From the NCBI GenBank assembly GCA_030737875.1, contig CM060912.1, forward strand, positions 209,883,231 through 209,947,230: DNA of 64,000 nucleotides, written 5' to 3'. Below the pieces are notes generated by a model, which worked only from the letters and a program-made list of their open reading frames with translations, made no database searches and was not told the origin of the DNA. The stretch comes from Allium sativum (Eukaryota; Streptophyta; Magnoliopsida; Asparagales; Amaryllidaceae). Position numbers and translations under genes: made by a program. Shown piece after piece: positions 23,224 through 36,100 of this stretch; position 1 is the first letter of the stretch; every line of letters starts with the position of its first letter.

Positions 23224-25486
23224 TCATCTTTGGCTTTGCCCCCACACCAAGGCATATAGTCCTACCACTATGACCAATGCTCCAATCACCCTGCATAAAT
23301 TTATATTTTATCATATATTAGACTGAACAGATGATCTAATTACCTAGACCAACTAATAAATTACTCTAATAAGTCCTAAAAATACCTTCCAAAGTGATCT
23401 CTTCAGAAAGAATGAGTTACCCTAAAACAGCGACTATGATCGTGCACAATGGTTTGAATGATGTACCGAAAACGGGACCCTTCTCCTTGGTAACCATTCC
23501 TTGCACATAATAAGCAATGCCCGTACACATGATTCCCTACTTGAAAAAACAAAAATACACTGATTAACCTTTTACCTTTTAAATTGGTTCCTCTTATAGT
23601 ACCTAGGTAGTACATATAAAGTACTACATGGAAAGTGGGTTAAATTACAAGATGGAGTTCGAACCCATAACATTTCGCATCGTGTTGAAATCTCTTTGAC
23701 AATGGTGCTTGTCCACTAATTAACATTGTATATACCAATTATAGTCAAAAAATTGTCAAAGAACACTAGTAATACTTATAAACGTTGTGTGTATGCATAT
23801 TGGTATCTATGTATATGTATGTATTTTCTTTACTATTAAAAAAAAGTCTTGAATGATTAACATATTATACATACTTAATAAACAATGGTGAACAGTCTAG
23901 TGTCAAAACCAATAATCCATGGCTCTATACTTCTGGTCATTACAGCAGCGACTGCCCCACTTTCCACTGCACCCAGTGTGCATATCAATGTTGTCAATGT
24001 TAGCTGTGCTGGGTATTCCTTTAGTGTTCTTGCCTGTTGACACCGATGAGTCAATAAACAAAAAGTCTTACATAGGCATTATCTGATTTGTATGAGCAAA
24101 AAAAAAAAACTTACCTGAACAATGAAGAAGAGAGCCCAACTGAAACAACTCATGAAGATCATGAAAGTGCCAACAAGAAAATGGCTGTGATCTGTGCTTG
24201 CAACCGCCTCCTGGTGACTTTTCCCTTTAGACCAAATAAATTCGATTACTAGGCCTTTGTATACAATCATCAGCAGCACTCCCAGTGTTGTTATTGTTGT
24301 TCCTGCAACTTTGGCTTGCCCACGTATGCTCTTCATTATCACCATTTCCATTCTGCTTGTTGAATAAAGTTTCGAATTTTAAACCTGGAACTCTACAAAC
24401 TGCTTACAGCCATACAGGGTTTTCTTGGGAAATCATGTACCTGAATAAGATGGCAAGTATGAAGGTGACTGCAGGAAGTATGTTGTAAAGCGCGGATGAA
24501 AAATTTGCTGATGTCCAGTTAGCTCCCATGTAGTATAAGTTCTGATCAAGCACTGGTCTTGTACAATATGTATCATTAGTCACTGAATTTGATTTTATGT
24601 GCAGAATGTCATAACTAAAGATGAACAACATATAGTTTTACTTACTCTAGGAGTCCCATTAGCATTATTTCGAGGAAGACGCGTAGAGTCATCTTTGGTC
24701 GCTTGCTGCAATATATAGTTATATACAGAGAATTAGCAAATACAAGATATAATGAGTATAAGTACAAATCGAAGAGACAAGGCTAATATCACTGTTTTTA
24801 TTGTCAAAAAGAGCAAATTATTTTATAGTTTAGTGGGAACTGAATGTTCCATGATTGATCTAAAGCATATAGGATGCTATCTAAATGGATAATGGTATAT
24901 TTTATTTTGATGACATATAAAGACAAAAACTGAACTACAAAATATATGAGATAACATGAAAAATGATGATATTTGTTGCGCAAAAATCACTCTGAATTTC
25001 TTAATAATGTATGCCTTATTAGAGAAAATCCTCTATCCTATTATTTGACTTTGCAGCGTCAATTAGCAAAAGCAAAATGAATGTGTTATAAAAAGAAAAT
25101 TCGCTTCCTAAGCACGGAAAATGAACTAATTACCCATAGATTCATAGTGGGAATCATGATGATGCATGCAACATTGACAGCACTGTTATGTGTTATGTTA
25201 TTACCTTTATTTTCCCTTGAAAAATTGGATTAAATCCACTATTAACTGACTGCATCTAATGAATAGTAACGTTGATTAAGTAGAAGTTATGAACTTTTCG
25301 AACCACAAAGCAAAAGGAGCAATGGTAGCTGCAGCAACGACATTTCTATAAACCACGAGAACGAAATGGTTCATGCCTTGCTTAAGCAAAGCAATCGACA
25401 CTATGGACATGCCTGCAGTACCAAACTGCAGGAAAACCATAGCCAAATAAGGCTTTAGCGACTTCAACGCTTCTTTAAAACCAGAT
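23224..25486 (-). pseudogene. WAT1-related (EamA/DMT) transporter, exons 1-7, interrupted and mutated
   Basis: Exons by GT/AG and frame: exon 1 continues from 38309 into 25486-25295; exon 2 24705-24646; exon 3 24557-24441; exon 4 24352-24115; exon 5 24033-23875; exon 6 23536-23386; exon 7 23290-23224. The protein starts MSGFKEALKSLKPYLAMVFL and keeps family motifs such as VVYRN, KRPKMTL, EPVLDQNLYYMG, STDHSHFLVGTFMIF and ESGAVAAV, a ten-helix plant DMT transporter of the WAT1 (walls-are-thin) type. Lesions: a 12.8-kb LTR element in exon 1; TAA at 23877-23875 ending exon 5; TAA at 23419-23417 in exon 6; one base lost at the exon 6 end (TTTGGAAG versus TTTGGGAAG in the left copy); an extra G in exon 7 leading to TGA 23226-23224. 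Exons 1-5 are otherwise open, so decay is recent. WAT1 proteins are membrane transporters, with auxin export from vacuoles known for the founder. The substrate here is unknown. Confidence 0.93.
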
Positions 25487-28400
25487 TGTAACGAACTAGA
25501 ATTTTCAATAATAAAATATATAATAATATTTCAATTTTTCTAAATTTCAAGTAAATTTAATAAGATCTACTTACAAATGTTGCTTTAAAAATAGTATATA
25601 TGAGCTTGAATCAATATTTTGTTTTGATTTATTTGAATATGAATAATCCATTTTAAGATTTTTTTTTAGTAAATAATTTTTAAATATTTATTAGTAATAA
25701 TATTATTTAGTTTATAATATATGTATTGATTCCATAAAGATTTTGGGTATTTAAATTTTCATTTTTACAAGTATATTTGATAAATAATATTATGAATGGG
25801 TATCTTTGTAATATTAGTTATTCTATAAACCTTATGTAATATTTTGATCATACATATTTGTATTTGAAACAAGCTACATTTATAAGATGTCACTAAGGTG
25901 TAACTAAAAATATAAATTTAACAATTAAATAAATAAGATAATTTTGGCTAACATGCATTGGTTAGGTTTTAAAATGAGGATTAGTTGTCATAATGCATGC
26001 CATTGAATTCATGAGAGAAAGACAAGTGCCCTTTAACAAATAATTAAAAATACCTTTTTAATTCCCTATACAAAACCCATTTTTTTTCCTCTTCGTTGTT
26101 CAAAAGCTACAACAGCTTCTCACGACTGTTTTCTTCCCCATCCTCTGTTCCTCATTTTCACATTATAGTAAATGTAAAACCATGTTCCACTTCAATCAAA
26201 AATCAAAACCTCCCAATCTATCCACTTTCAACCCGAATGATCAACGCGAAAATGTTCGAATCATCATTTAGGATTTTTAGAAATTGACGGATTCGAACTT
26301 CATCAAGAAACGGAAGAGAAATCATTGATTTACAGCAAAGAGGAAATGTTGAGTAGAGAACTTCGAAAAATATTTTCTCCCAATTCATAGAGAATTAGAT
26401 TGCGCCGTCAGCGCCGTTGCGATCAGCAAGAGACCTAGTATTTCTGGTGTAAGTTTCGTGCGTTTTGGTGTCGATGATTTCAGAAGTTGAAAACTAGGGT
26501 TGGAGATGGTCGAAGAAGGAAGCGACGATAGTCGAATCGGGGTATGGTGTGTTGACGAGTGAGGAGAGAGCTTCGAGGCGGTATAATTTGGTGGAAATTG
26601 AAGGAAAATGATGTCGATACTTTCATGGGTTCACGGACTGTTGATGTTCGCTTCCAGGCTCGGTGTGCGGATCGGATTTTGATTCGAAGGCCAGATGCTC
26701 GGGCGAGTTAGTGCATTCAGATGAGGGGATGAAGTGGAGTTTACGGACGGTTTCGATGTTGCGTTGGGTGTTGGATCTTGTGCGTGCATGTGCACACCGC
26801 GGCAGGCTCAGTGGGTTCCAGGCGTGAGAAGGAGAAGAGGCGTGAGGGGAGAAGAAGGAGAGGGAGATGGGCCGTGCTTTGAATGCTTGGATTTGGTGTA
26901 GTTGGGCCGGGCCTTCTGGATTTTGGTATAATTCCTTTTATTCCTTTTAAGTTTAAATCTAGTGTAAAACTTGGACAGCTAATATCTAATTCATTTTTAA
27001 TCGGATCTGCGCACCGTTGAGTTCGTTAGGATCGTATGAGGAAATAGAATCCAATTATATACAGGTTTGGGAATTTTAGTTAAGTATAATTCATGGAAAA
27101 ATAAAACAAAATATCCTTATATAAATATATACAATGAAGGTCATTAGTAATTCAAATTCAAATTAACAGAAGATCACTAGCTGCTGAGGGAAATGGGATC
27201 GAAAGCGGTACCAGTAGCGACAACTCTGTTCGTTCGTAAGGAAACCCTAACATTGAAGATTTTGGAGCTAAGTCGGTGAGAACTTCTAATTTAAAGTTAG
27301 TTATTTAAATTAGTTAATTATAATTAGCTGAGTTAATTATGACTTGTTGATGATGATTGTGTGATGGATGTTGATGTTTGAATGGTTGTTCATGAATTTG
27401 ATAATACACTGAACACTAGTAAGCGTTATCGTTCTGTAATGCTTGTGCACCGTTACATGTTTATTGTGATGAATAAATTCATATCCAACTGATAGTATAG
27501 TTCATTTGGATAAATATGATTGCATTGTGTGATATCACACACACACAAACACACCGTGGTTGATTTATTCTGTTGTATGATGCACACACAATACCATGGT
27601 TATGGGATTATACAGGTGATCGATTTTATTCCCCTTCCATATAAATAAAGTTTGATTTTCTAATATTAAAATATTATCATGTTCAGTTTATTTCAAAATA
27701 AGATTTTTAAAATCTGAATATGGTTTTATATGTTTTGAAACATAATATGATAATATATATAGACACCAGAACGTTCTAGGATGACAGAAAGGATGGTGTC
27801 TAGGCTTGGGTTTGGAAATTCAGTTTCCTGCTCTCCCTGGCTATCCCTAACTAATCCGACAATGGGATGGTAAATTCGAAATATAACTTGAAATATATTT
27901 CTGAAACTGTTTCAAATGATTTGGAAATATAAAGAAAACTTGAAAAGGATTTGAATAATTCATATTTAAATCATTATATGGTTTGAATAGAAGGTACTAT
28001 GATGCAACAATTCATAAAAATTGATTTCAAGTTTGAATGGATTATTTGAAATTAACTTGACTTGAAATAAGGCGCGTTGGATTTCAAATAATAATAGTAT
28101 TTGAATAAGAAGAACAATTTCGATTTTTCGACATATGATTTTCGAGTTATATTCAAACAAATTTGAAATGCGTGTAATTGCCGATCAGAACGGAAATCGA
28201 ATAAAACAAGTTTATTAAGTGAAGAAATTTATGATAACTCCTAAAAAGGAGATTTGAATTGGAATACTTGATTTCGAGTAATTTTAAATCTATTTGATTT
28301 AAAAAGGGCTATTTTAATAGCAGTACTTTGGTAACATTCCCAAATGCTATTATTGGTTTGGAATTTAAAGCAGGAACCATTATTTGACTATAGGGATGAT

Positions 28401-30683
28401 TATAAAGGTTGTTAAATTATTGGAAATATTTATATGACATTGAAATGGCTTTTCCAAATTTTAATTTGGATATGGTTAGAGATAAATCTTCGAATGCTTG
28501 ATATAAATTTGGTAAATGAAAACTCTTATTATCTGAGGAATTTAAAAGGTAATTCACCATTATTCCGCTTATAATATGAGTTGGATACAGTAATTAATAT
28601 TGAAGATAAGTTGATGGTATTTCTATCCAGATCTGATGTCGAAGAATTGAATAAATCTTTCAATTAAGATACGGGTTTTCACCCTGATTGAAATAAGTTA
28701 GATAGAAATAATCTTCGATATTTGGTATGAAACCTCATGATGTAAACGTATACTATCTAGGGAATTTGAAAGGTATTATTATATCGTTATTCCACTTATG
28801 GTATTCGTTGATTATGAGAATTCATATCGAATATAAGTGGATAGATTTCTGTGTAAACTATGATTCAATATCGATTGATTGGGTTTTGTCGTGAATCGTA
28901 TCTTCAATACTATCATTCTTGAAACCCAATGAGATTGAATGGTGGAAATCCATATCGTAATTGGGATTTAATCAAATCTTTGATTCAAGGGGTAAGAAAT
29001 TGAAGCAAAGGTATAATCTTTGATTTCAAAGAAGAGATAAGACGATAATGAGATGTATGAAATTAAAGTAATTCAAATCTTGAATTATATATGAATTGAT
29101 AATCTTTTGGAAGGAGATTTAAATTGAAAGGCCTGTGTAAACCATAGCTACAGTTTTAAAGTACGCTTGTTACTTGGAAAGACCGGGATCGAATACATGT
29201 TCGAAACCATTCCAAGTAATAATACGACATTATGAAGCAATTCAAGACTCGGTAAACGACGAATGAAGACTGGGAATATTTAAATTTGTTTAGATTGATT
29301 GTTGATTAATGTCTCGGTTAGGTCGGCCACCGATACGAGGTATGAGTTACATGAGACCTGAACATATTTAAGTATTTTCGGGTTGTTGTTCCGTTCAGAC
29401 CCAGAACGGATTGGTATGGATGGTGTGTCTGACGTTGAAATTGACCGCATAACACCGATTTCCGTTAATGTATATCGGATTTGTGGCAATATATTATTCT
29501 TGTCTCTAAGCCATATGAACTTAGAGGGTATGCATTGATTTAAATCAGTGATATGTCGTGAATTGTCAATGTGGCATACCCAAGTTATGAGACGAGCTAG
29601 TAATGATCAAAGAATGGCTTATCGAAGCATCGCTTTGCGTATGACGTGACATCAACAAACCTCACACCCCGGATTTGATGAGAAACTGGCGGTTAGGTTT
29701 TATACTTATATATGAATTGATGATGAAGTTGTGCAGCAGTGGGAAACCACTTATGAACCTGGGGAAGTTGGGTATGTTCGGGGGGCCGTGTCTGGTCGAA
29801 AACCGTTGATCTGCCCTGACGATGTGTAGTCGGTGTCCGCGTATGGTCGAAAAAGCCGTTGAGGCACTTCGTTTTGTATCCCTGATTGATCTTTCGTGCC
29901 AGGAATCATCAAGTTGGAAACGCAAATTTCTTATGCGAGCCATACGATTTTGATTGTATGTATATATGGCAACATATATTATGGGGTATATGCTGTCTCG
30001 GATTAATACATTTACTTGCAAAATGTTTTCCACTCTATATATATATTATGGTATTGAAGAGGATTTTACGTATGAAAGCATATTTGGTTGTCATAAGATA
30101 AAACTCGCCCATCTGGTGTGCGCTTACATTGTGTGATGTGGGACGAGCTTATGATAGCTTCATTTTCAAAAGACATTGCGCATTTATATGCATGGGTATT
30201 CACATGGAGTAAATCCGTTCCGCGTTAGCGGCGTGATCCGGTGAAGTTCCCAACTTAAAAAAAAGAATCTAACTGTTTGAGTTCTCACACCAGTCCCACG
30301 ACTGACCTGGAGATTATTGTTCCCTCACCTAAACTCTGGGTGCCCATGATTTTCGCACGGGCAGCCAGTTGTTTAGTTTTGCAGTTATGGATCGTTGGAG
30401 AAGGATTTAGAGTGCTTCTAGAGTTGGAGTCCACGATAGAGTTGAAGCTTCCGCTGTGTTTTGATCTCCCACTGAGAGTAAAGTTATTTTCTTTTCTTCC
30501 GCTGTGTATATAATCAATGTACTCTGAAATTCTATGTAACTCTGATGTAACATTGTAATTGGCAATGAAAGGTTCTGTTATTTTTGTTCAATATATGTAT
30601 GTACCCATAACAATTCGTCTTTATGAACGGTTTAAGTCGGTTTAATTACCGGCAAGAACTGGGCAAAAAGGCTGGTCGTTACA
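25487..30683 (+). repeat. LARD-1 5' LTR
   Basis: Begins TGTAACGAACTAGAATTTTC and ends GGCTGGTCGTTACA, 5197 bases. A conserved late block (CTCACACCAGTCC...CTGACCTGGAG...CTCTGGGTGCCC...GCACGGGCAGCCAGT, 30283-30375) recurs in LARD-2 LTRs. There is a CACACACA tract near 27538. Confidence 0.95.
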
Positions 30684-30685
30684 GT

Positions 30686-30697
30686 TGGTATCAGAGC
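30686..30697 (+). other. LARD-1 primer-binding site
   Basis: TGGTATCAGAGC begins two bases after the LTR end and complements the 3' end of initiator tRNA-Met. Confidence 0.95.
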
Positions 30698-33100
30698 CAG
30701 GTTATACAAAGCTATTGGGTACGTACATATTTGGACAAAAGAATAGGACTCCTCAGAGTTATATTATCTCATTAGAGATAGGGTTAGAAAATACCCTAGA
30801 ATGAGATTTTGGAATATTATGACAAGAGAGCGTATTTTGAAAACCTATATTAGGTATTTTTGAACAAGTAAATCATTTTGAAAATGATGATTATTTGAAA
30901 TATATTTTGAAATATAATTGGAAATGAGAATTTCGAGTGTCTTATTCGACGTCATGATTGGACTATCGAGTATGTAAGGATTTTGAATATACGTCTGATC
31001 AACGTGTATATGAAGTCCAATATATACTAAGTAGATGTAGGTCACACTCTAGTCGCTCGAGGATGATTTTACTGATGACCATGGCACCATCGGTAATTAT
31101 TTTCGAGTTTCAAAAGTGGGATGACCGCATGGTTTCAATTAACACGTCGAGGAATACTTAAAATCATCAGGCCAAGTATTTCAATGAATAAACCTTAATA
31201 AAATGGTTTGGTAAATTAATATAGAAATTTAAACAAACTAGAGGTCTTGAAGGGAAAAACTGAGATTGGCTTAAGAATACTTAAAGACCTTGAAGCCTTA
31301 AAACTTTGAATAGGTTAAACAATAAGTACTTGAGAAAGATACGTCTTAAGAGTAAAATCTCACTTAAGAATTGGGTAATGTATTGTTGAAAATGCACGTA
31401 AGGAGGATAATTTACCATATCTCAGATTTACAAGAATAATGGATCAAAGTATAACTAACGTTTGAATATGAATTTTGTAATTTAATAGGTTGTAATCAGA
31501 GAAGATATCATATTCCTCGATGAGTGTCAAACAATAAAATTTAACCTATACCTAACAGGAATGGTGAACGATAAATTACAAGTTGAATTAATTTGCTTGG
31601 AAGTATAATCTTAGCAAAGCAAACCCTAAAGAAAAGTTTAAAGGTAATTTTAGCTTAAGTAGGAATTTGTGTAAAGAGTCGATTTTAAAATATAACTAAC
31701 GTCTTAAGTGGGGGAGAAAATACTCTTCCCTATTGAGACGATATGAGGAAGTCAACTGGAAATTTTTAACAAGCAATTGCCTAAGACACAAAAAAAATAC
31801 AAAAATACGATTTACCTTAATTGAATTGTCTGTAATCGTATCGCTAGGTGCACTCGTTGTTCTATCTTGACCTACGTTAGTTCTTTTTCCGCACCGTTTG
31901 TTCTTGAAAACATTATTCATATCCTTTTGATCTTATGTACTTGGTCTAGTAATTTAATTCGAACTCTCATTCAGATATTGAACTTTATCTATAACTTGAC
32001 TTGAACTTATGCAATTTGATTCGTCAAATGAAGCCAAGTTTTAAAATTTCAAACTAGAGATGGTGATCCATCCAAATATTTTGTTAACAAAATCTCAATA
32101 AATAAACGTTGAGTGGTTATTGAAATATTTGAAATAAAAAGGTTTAACTTATGTAAGGAATTGGATTTATAAATATTAGTTGATTATGGAAATTTATCTC
32201 AAAATGTGGAATAAATGACTATAACAATACTAGTTGAATATGCTGAATCAGAATAGCGCAGTGGAAGTGTGATGTTGTTTTAAATGAAGTGAGTTTTAGA
32301 CTAGTTGAGTAAAGAATTTTTTTTCCCTTAATAAGTTTCAAAGATTTGAGAAAGGGAGAGAAATCAAATCTTTTGGATTTCAAGTCGATTAAAAGGGAAA
32401 GGGTTTATTCAATTTTTGGAAATACGACAACTGAAATACGACTTAAAAATAAAAGAAATTTCGACGACTAGAATCCCAATATTTTGAAATGTTAGAAAAC
32501 AATGAGTATTTGTAAATTTTGATTTCGAAAAGGATTTACAACTTCGGGATATGAAATGTTTTGGTTATTCGAGTAGCCATGACTAGAACTGGGTTGTGAT
32601 GGAAGATTGGATTTTGTGTGATGGGTGATACTCAGTTGCCCTATCATGAGGATGAATTTCTCGAACTAAATATATTTTAGCATAGTATATTTGAAATTTT
32701 GAAATTAAATTTGGTTTTAATTCCCAAAGTGAAGTATGATTTTCTGTATGAAATGAATATGTAGTATTTCAATGGTTTGAAAAAAAAAGGATTCTAAGTT
32801 AGAGAAATCATCCTGAGATTTCAAATGCTTGCAAATGTTAATAAAAGTTCAAACTTACTTAAACTACCCTTCCAACAAATTATATTTTTATAATATCGTG
32901 ATCTTTGTTTTGTATAAATAAACATGTGATATAGGAGTTTTACCAAATTAATCATATGGAGATTTTTGTCCCTATAAGCTATTTGATAAATTTCAAGGTT
33001 AACAAAATTTGTAAATCAGTTTGAAACAACTTTCTAGGTAAGATTCATTTTGTTTATAGATAATTTTACGAACTCTCCTTTTCGAGGACGAAAAGTTCTT
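30698..33100 (+). other. LARD-1 internal region, non-coding
   Basis: No frame longer than 74 codons and no gag or pol motif. The segment 30955-31090 shares word order with LARD-2 46376-46510 (GTATRTAARGATTTTG, then CACACTCTAGTC, then GGGATGAT-like), a candidate leader or packaging region. The rest is AT-rich. TTTCGAGGACGAAAAGTTCTT precedes the PPT. Confidence 0.85.
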
Positions 33101-33112
33101 AGTGGGGGGGAT
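33101..33112 (+). other. LARD-1 polypurine tract
   Basis: AGTGGGGGGGAT directly precedes the 3' LTR (TGCAACGAGC), the expected second-strand priming site. Confidence 0.85.
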
Positions 33113-36100
33113 TGCAACGAGCTAGAATTTTCAATAATAAATTATATAATAATATTTCAGTTTTTCTAAATTTCAAGTAAATTTAATAAGATCTACTTAC
33201 AAATGTTGCTTTAAAAATAGTATATATGAGCTTGAATCAATATTTTGTTTTGATTTATTTGAATATGAATAATCCATTTTAAGATTTTTTTTAGTAAATA
33301 ATTTTTAAATATTGACTAGTAATAATATTATTTAGTTTATAATATATGTATTGATTCCATAAAGATTTTGGGTATTTAAATTTTCATTTTTACAAGTATA
33401 TTTGATAAATAATATTATAAATGGGTATCTTTGTAATATTAGTTATTCTATAAACCTTATGTAATATTTTGATCACACATATTTGTATTTGAAACAAGCT
33501 ACATTTATAAGACGTCACTAAGGTGTAACTAAAAATATAAATTTAACAATTAAATAAATAAGATAATTTTGGCTAACATGCATTGGTTAGGTTTTAAAAT
33601 GAGGATTAGTTGTCATAATGCATGCCATTGAATTCATGAGAGAAAGACAAGTGCCCTTTAACAAATAATTAAAAATACGTTTTTAAATCCCTATACAAAA
33701 CCCATTTTTTTCCTCTTCGTTGTTCAAAAGCTACAACAGCTTCTCACGACTGTTTTCTTCCCCATCCTCTGTTCCTCATTTTCACATTATAGTAAATGTA
33801 AAACCATGTTCCACTTCAATCAAAAATCAAAACCTCCCAATCTATCCACTTTCAACCCGAATGATCAACGCGAAAATGTTCGAATCATCATTTAGGATTT
33901 TTAGAAATTGACGGATTCGAACTTCATCAAGAAACGGAAGAGAAATCATTGATTTATAGCAAAGAGGAAATGTTGAGTAGAGAACTTCGAAAAATATTTT
34001 CTCCCAATTCATAGAGAATTAGATTGCGCCGTCAGCACCGTTGCGATCAGCAAGAGACCTAGTATTTTTGGTGTAAGTTTCGTGTGTTTTGGTGTCGATG
34101 ATTTCAGAAGTTGAAAATTAGGGTTGGAGATGGTCGAAGAAGGAAGCGACGATAGTCGAATCGGGGTATGGTGTGTTGACGAGGGAGTAGAGAGCTTCGA
34201 GGCGGTATAATTTGGTGGAAATTGAAGGAAAATGATGTCGATACTTTCATGGGTTCACGGACTGTTGATGTTCGCTTCCAGGCTCGGTGTGCGGATCGGA
34301 TTTTGATTCGAAGGCCAGATGCTCGGACGAGTTGGTGCATTCAGATGAGGGGATGAAGTGGAGTTTGCGGACGGTTTCGATGTTGCATTGGGTGTTGGAT
34401 CTTGTGCATGCATGTGCACACCGCGGCAGGCTCAATGGGTTCCAGGCGTGAGTAGGAGAAGAGGCGTGAGGGGAGAAGACGGAGAGGGAGATGGGCCGTG
34501 CTTTGAATGCTTGGATTTGGTGTAGTTGGGCCGGGCCTTCTGGATTTTGGTATAATTCCTTTTATTCCTTTTAAGTTTAAATCTAGTGTAAAACTTGGAC
34601 AGCTAATATCTAATTCATTTTTAATCGGATCTGCGCACCGTTGAGTTCGTTAGGATCGTATGAGAAAATAGAATCCAATTATATACAGGTTTGGGAATTT
34701 TAGTTAAGTATAATTCATGGAAAAATAAAACGAAATATCCTTATATAAATATATACAATGAAGGTCATTAGTAATTCAAATTCAAATTAACAGAAGATCA
34801 CTAGCTGCTGAGGGAAATGGGATCGAAAGCGGTACCAGTAGCGACAACTCTGTTCATTCGTAAGGAAACCCTAACATCGAAGATTTTGGAGCTGAGTCGG
34901 TGAGAACTTCTAATTTAAAGTTAGTTATTTAAATTAGTTAATTATAATTAGCTGAGTTAATTATGACTTGTTGATGATGATTATGTGATGGATGTTGATG
35001 TTTGAATGGTTGTTCATGAATTTGATAATACACTGAACACTAGTAAGCGTTATCGTTCTGTAACGCTTGTGCACCGTTACATGTTTATTGTGATGAATAA
35101 ATTCATATCCAACTGATATTATAGTTCATTTGGATAAATATGATTGCATTGTGTGATATCACACACACACAAACACACCGTGGTTGATTTATTCTGTTGT
35201 ATGATGCACACACAATACCATGGTTATGGGATTATACAGGTGATCGATTTTATTCCCCTTCCATATAAATAAAGTTTGATTTTCTAATATTAAAATATTA
35301 TCATGTTCAGTTTATTTCAAAATAAGATTTTTAAAATCTGAATATGGTTTTATATGTTTTGAAACATAATATGATAATACATATAGACACCAGAACGTTC
35401 TAGGATGACATAGAGGATGGTGTCTAGGCTTGGGTTTGGAAATTCAGCTTCCTGCTCTCCCTGGCTATCCCTAACTAATCCGACAATGGGATGGTAAATT
35501 CGAAATAAAACTTGAAATATATTTTTGAAACTGTTTCAAATGATTTGGAAATATAAAGAAAACTTGAAAAGGATTTGAATAATTCATATTTAAATCATTA
35601 TATGGTTTGAATAGAAGGTACTATGATGCAACAATCCATAAATATTGATTTCAAGTTTGAATGGATTATTTGAAATTAACTTGACTTGAAATAAGGTGCG
35701 TTGGATTTCAAATAATAATAGTATTTGAATAAGAAGAACAATTTCGATTTTTCGACATATGATTTTCGAGTTATATACAAACAAATTTGAAATGCGTGTA
35801 ATTGCCGATCAGAACGGAAATCGAATAAAACAAGTTTATTAAGTGAATAAATTTATGATAACTCCTAAAAAAGAGATTTGAATTGGAATACTTGCATTTC
35901 GAGTAATTTTAAATCTATTTGATTTAAAAAGGGCTATTTTAATAGCAGTACTTTGGTAACATTCCCAAATGCTATTATTGGTTTGGAATTTAAAGCAGGA
36001 ACCATTATTTGACTATAGGGATGATTATAAAGTTTGTTAAAGTATTGGAAATATTTATATGACATTGAAATGGCTTTTCCAAATTTTAATTTGGATATGG

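Noticed and set aside
30958..31161. Matching small ORFs in LARD-1 (30958-31161) and LARD-2 (46379-46561) as a conserved peptide
   Set aside because: The shared frame begins at TTG, not ATG, in both; the in-frame similarity fades after about 45 codons. Nucleotide-level leader conservation explains it better.
31696..31920. Short minus-strand ORF in LARD-1 body as a gag remnant
   Set aside because: It runs against the element's orientation and has no gag motif.
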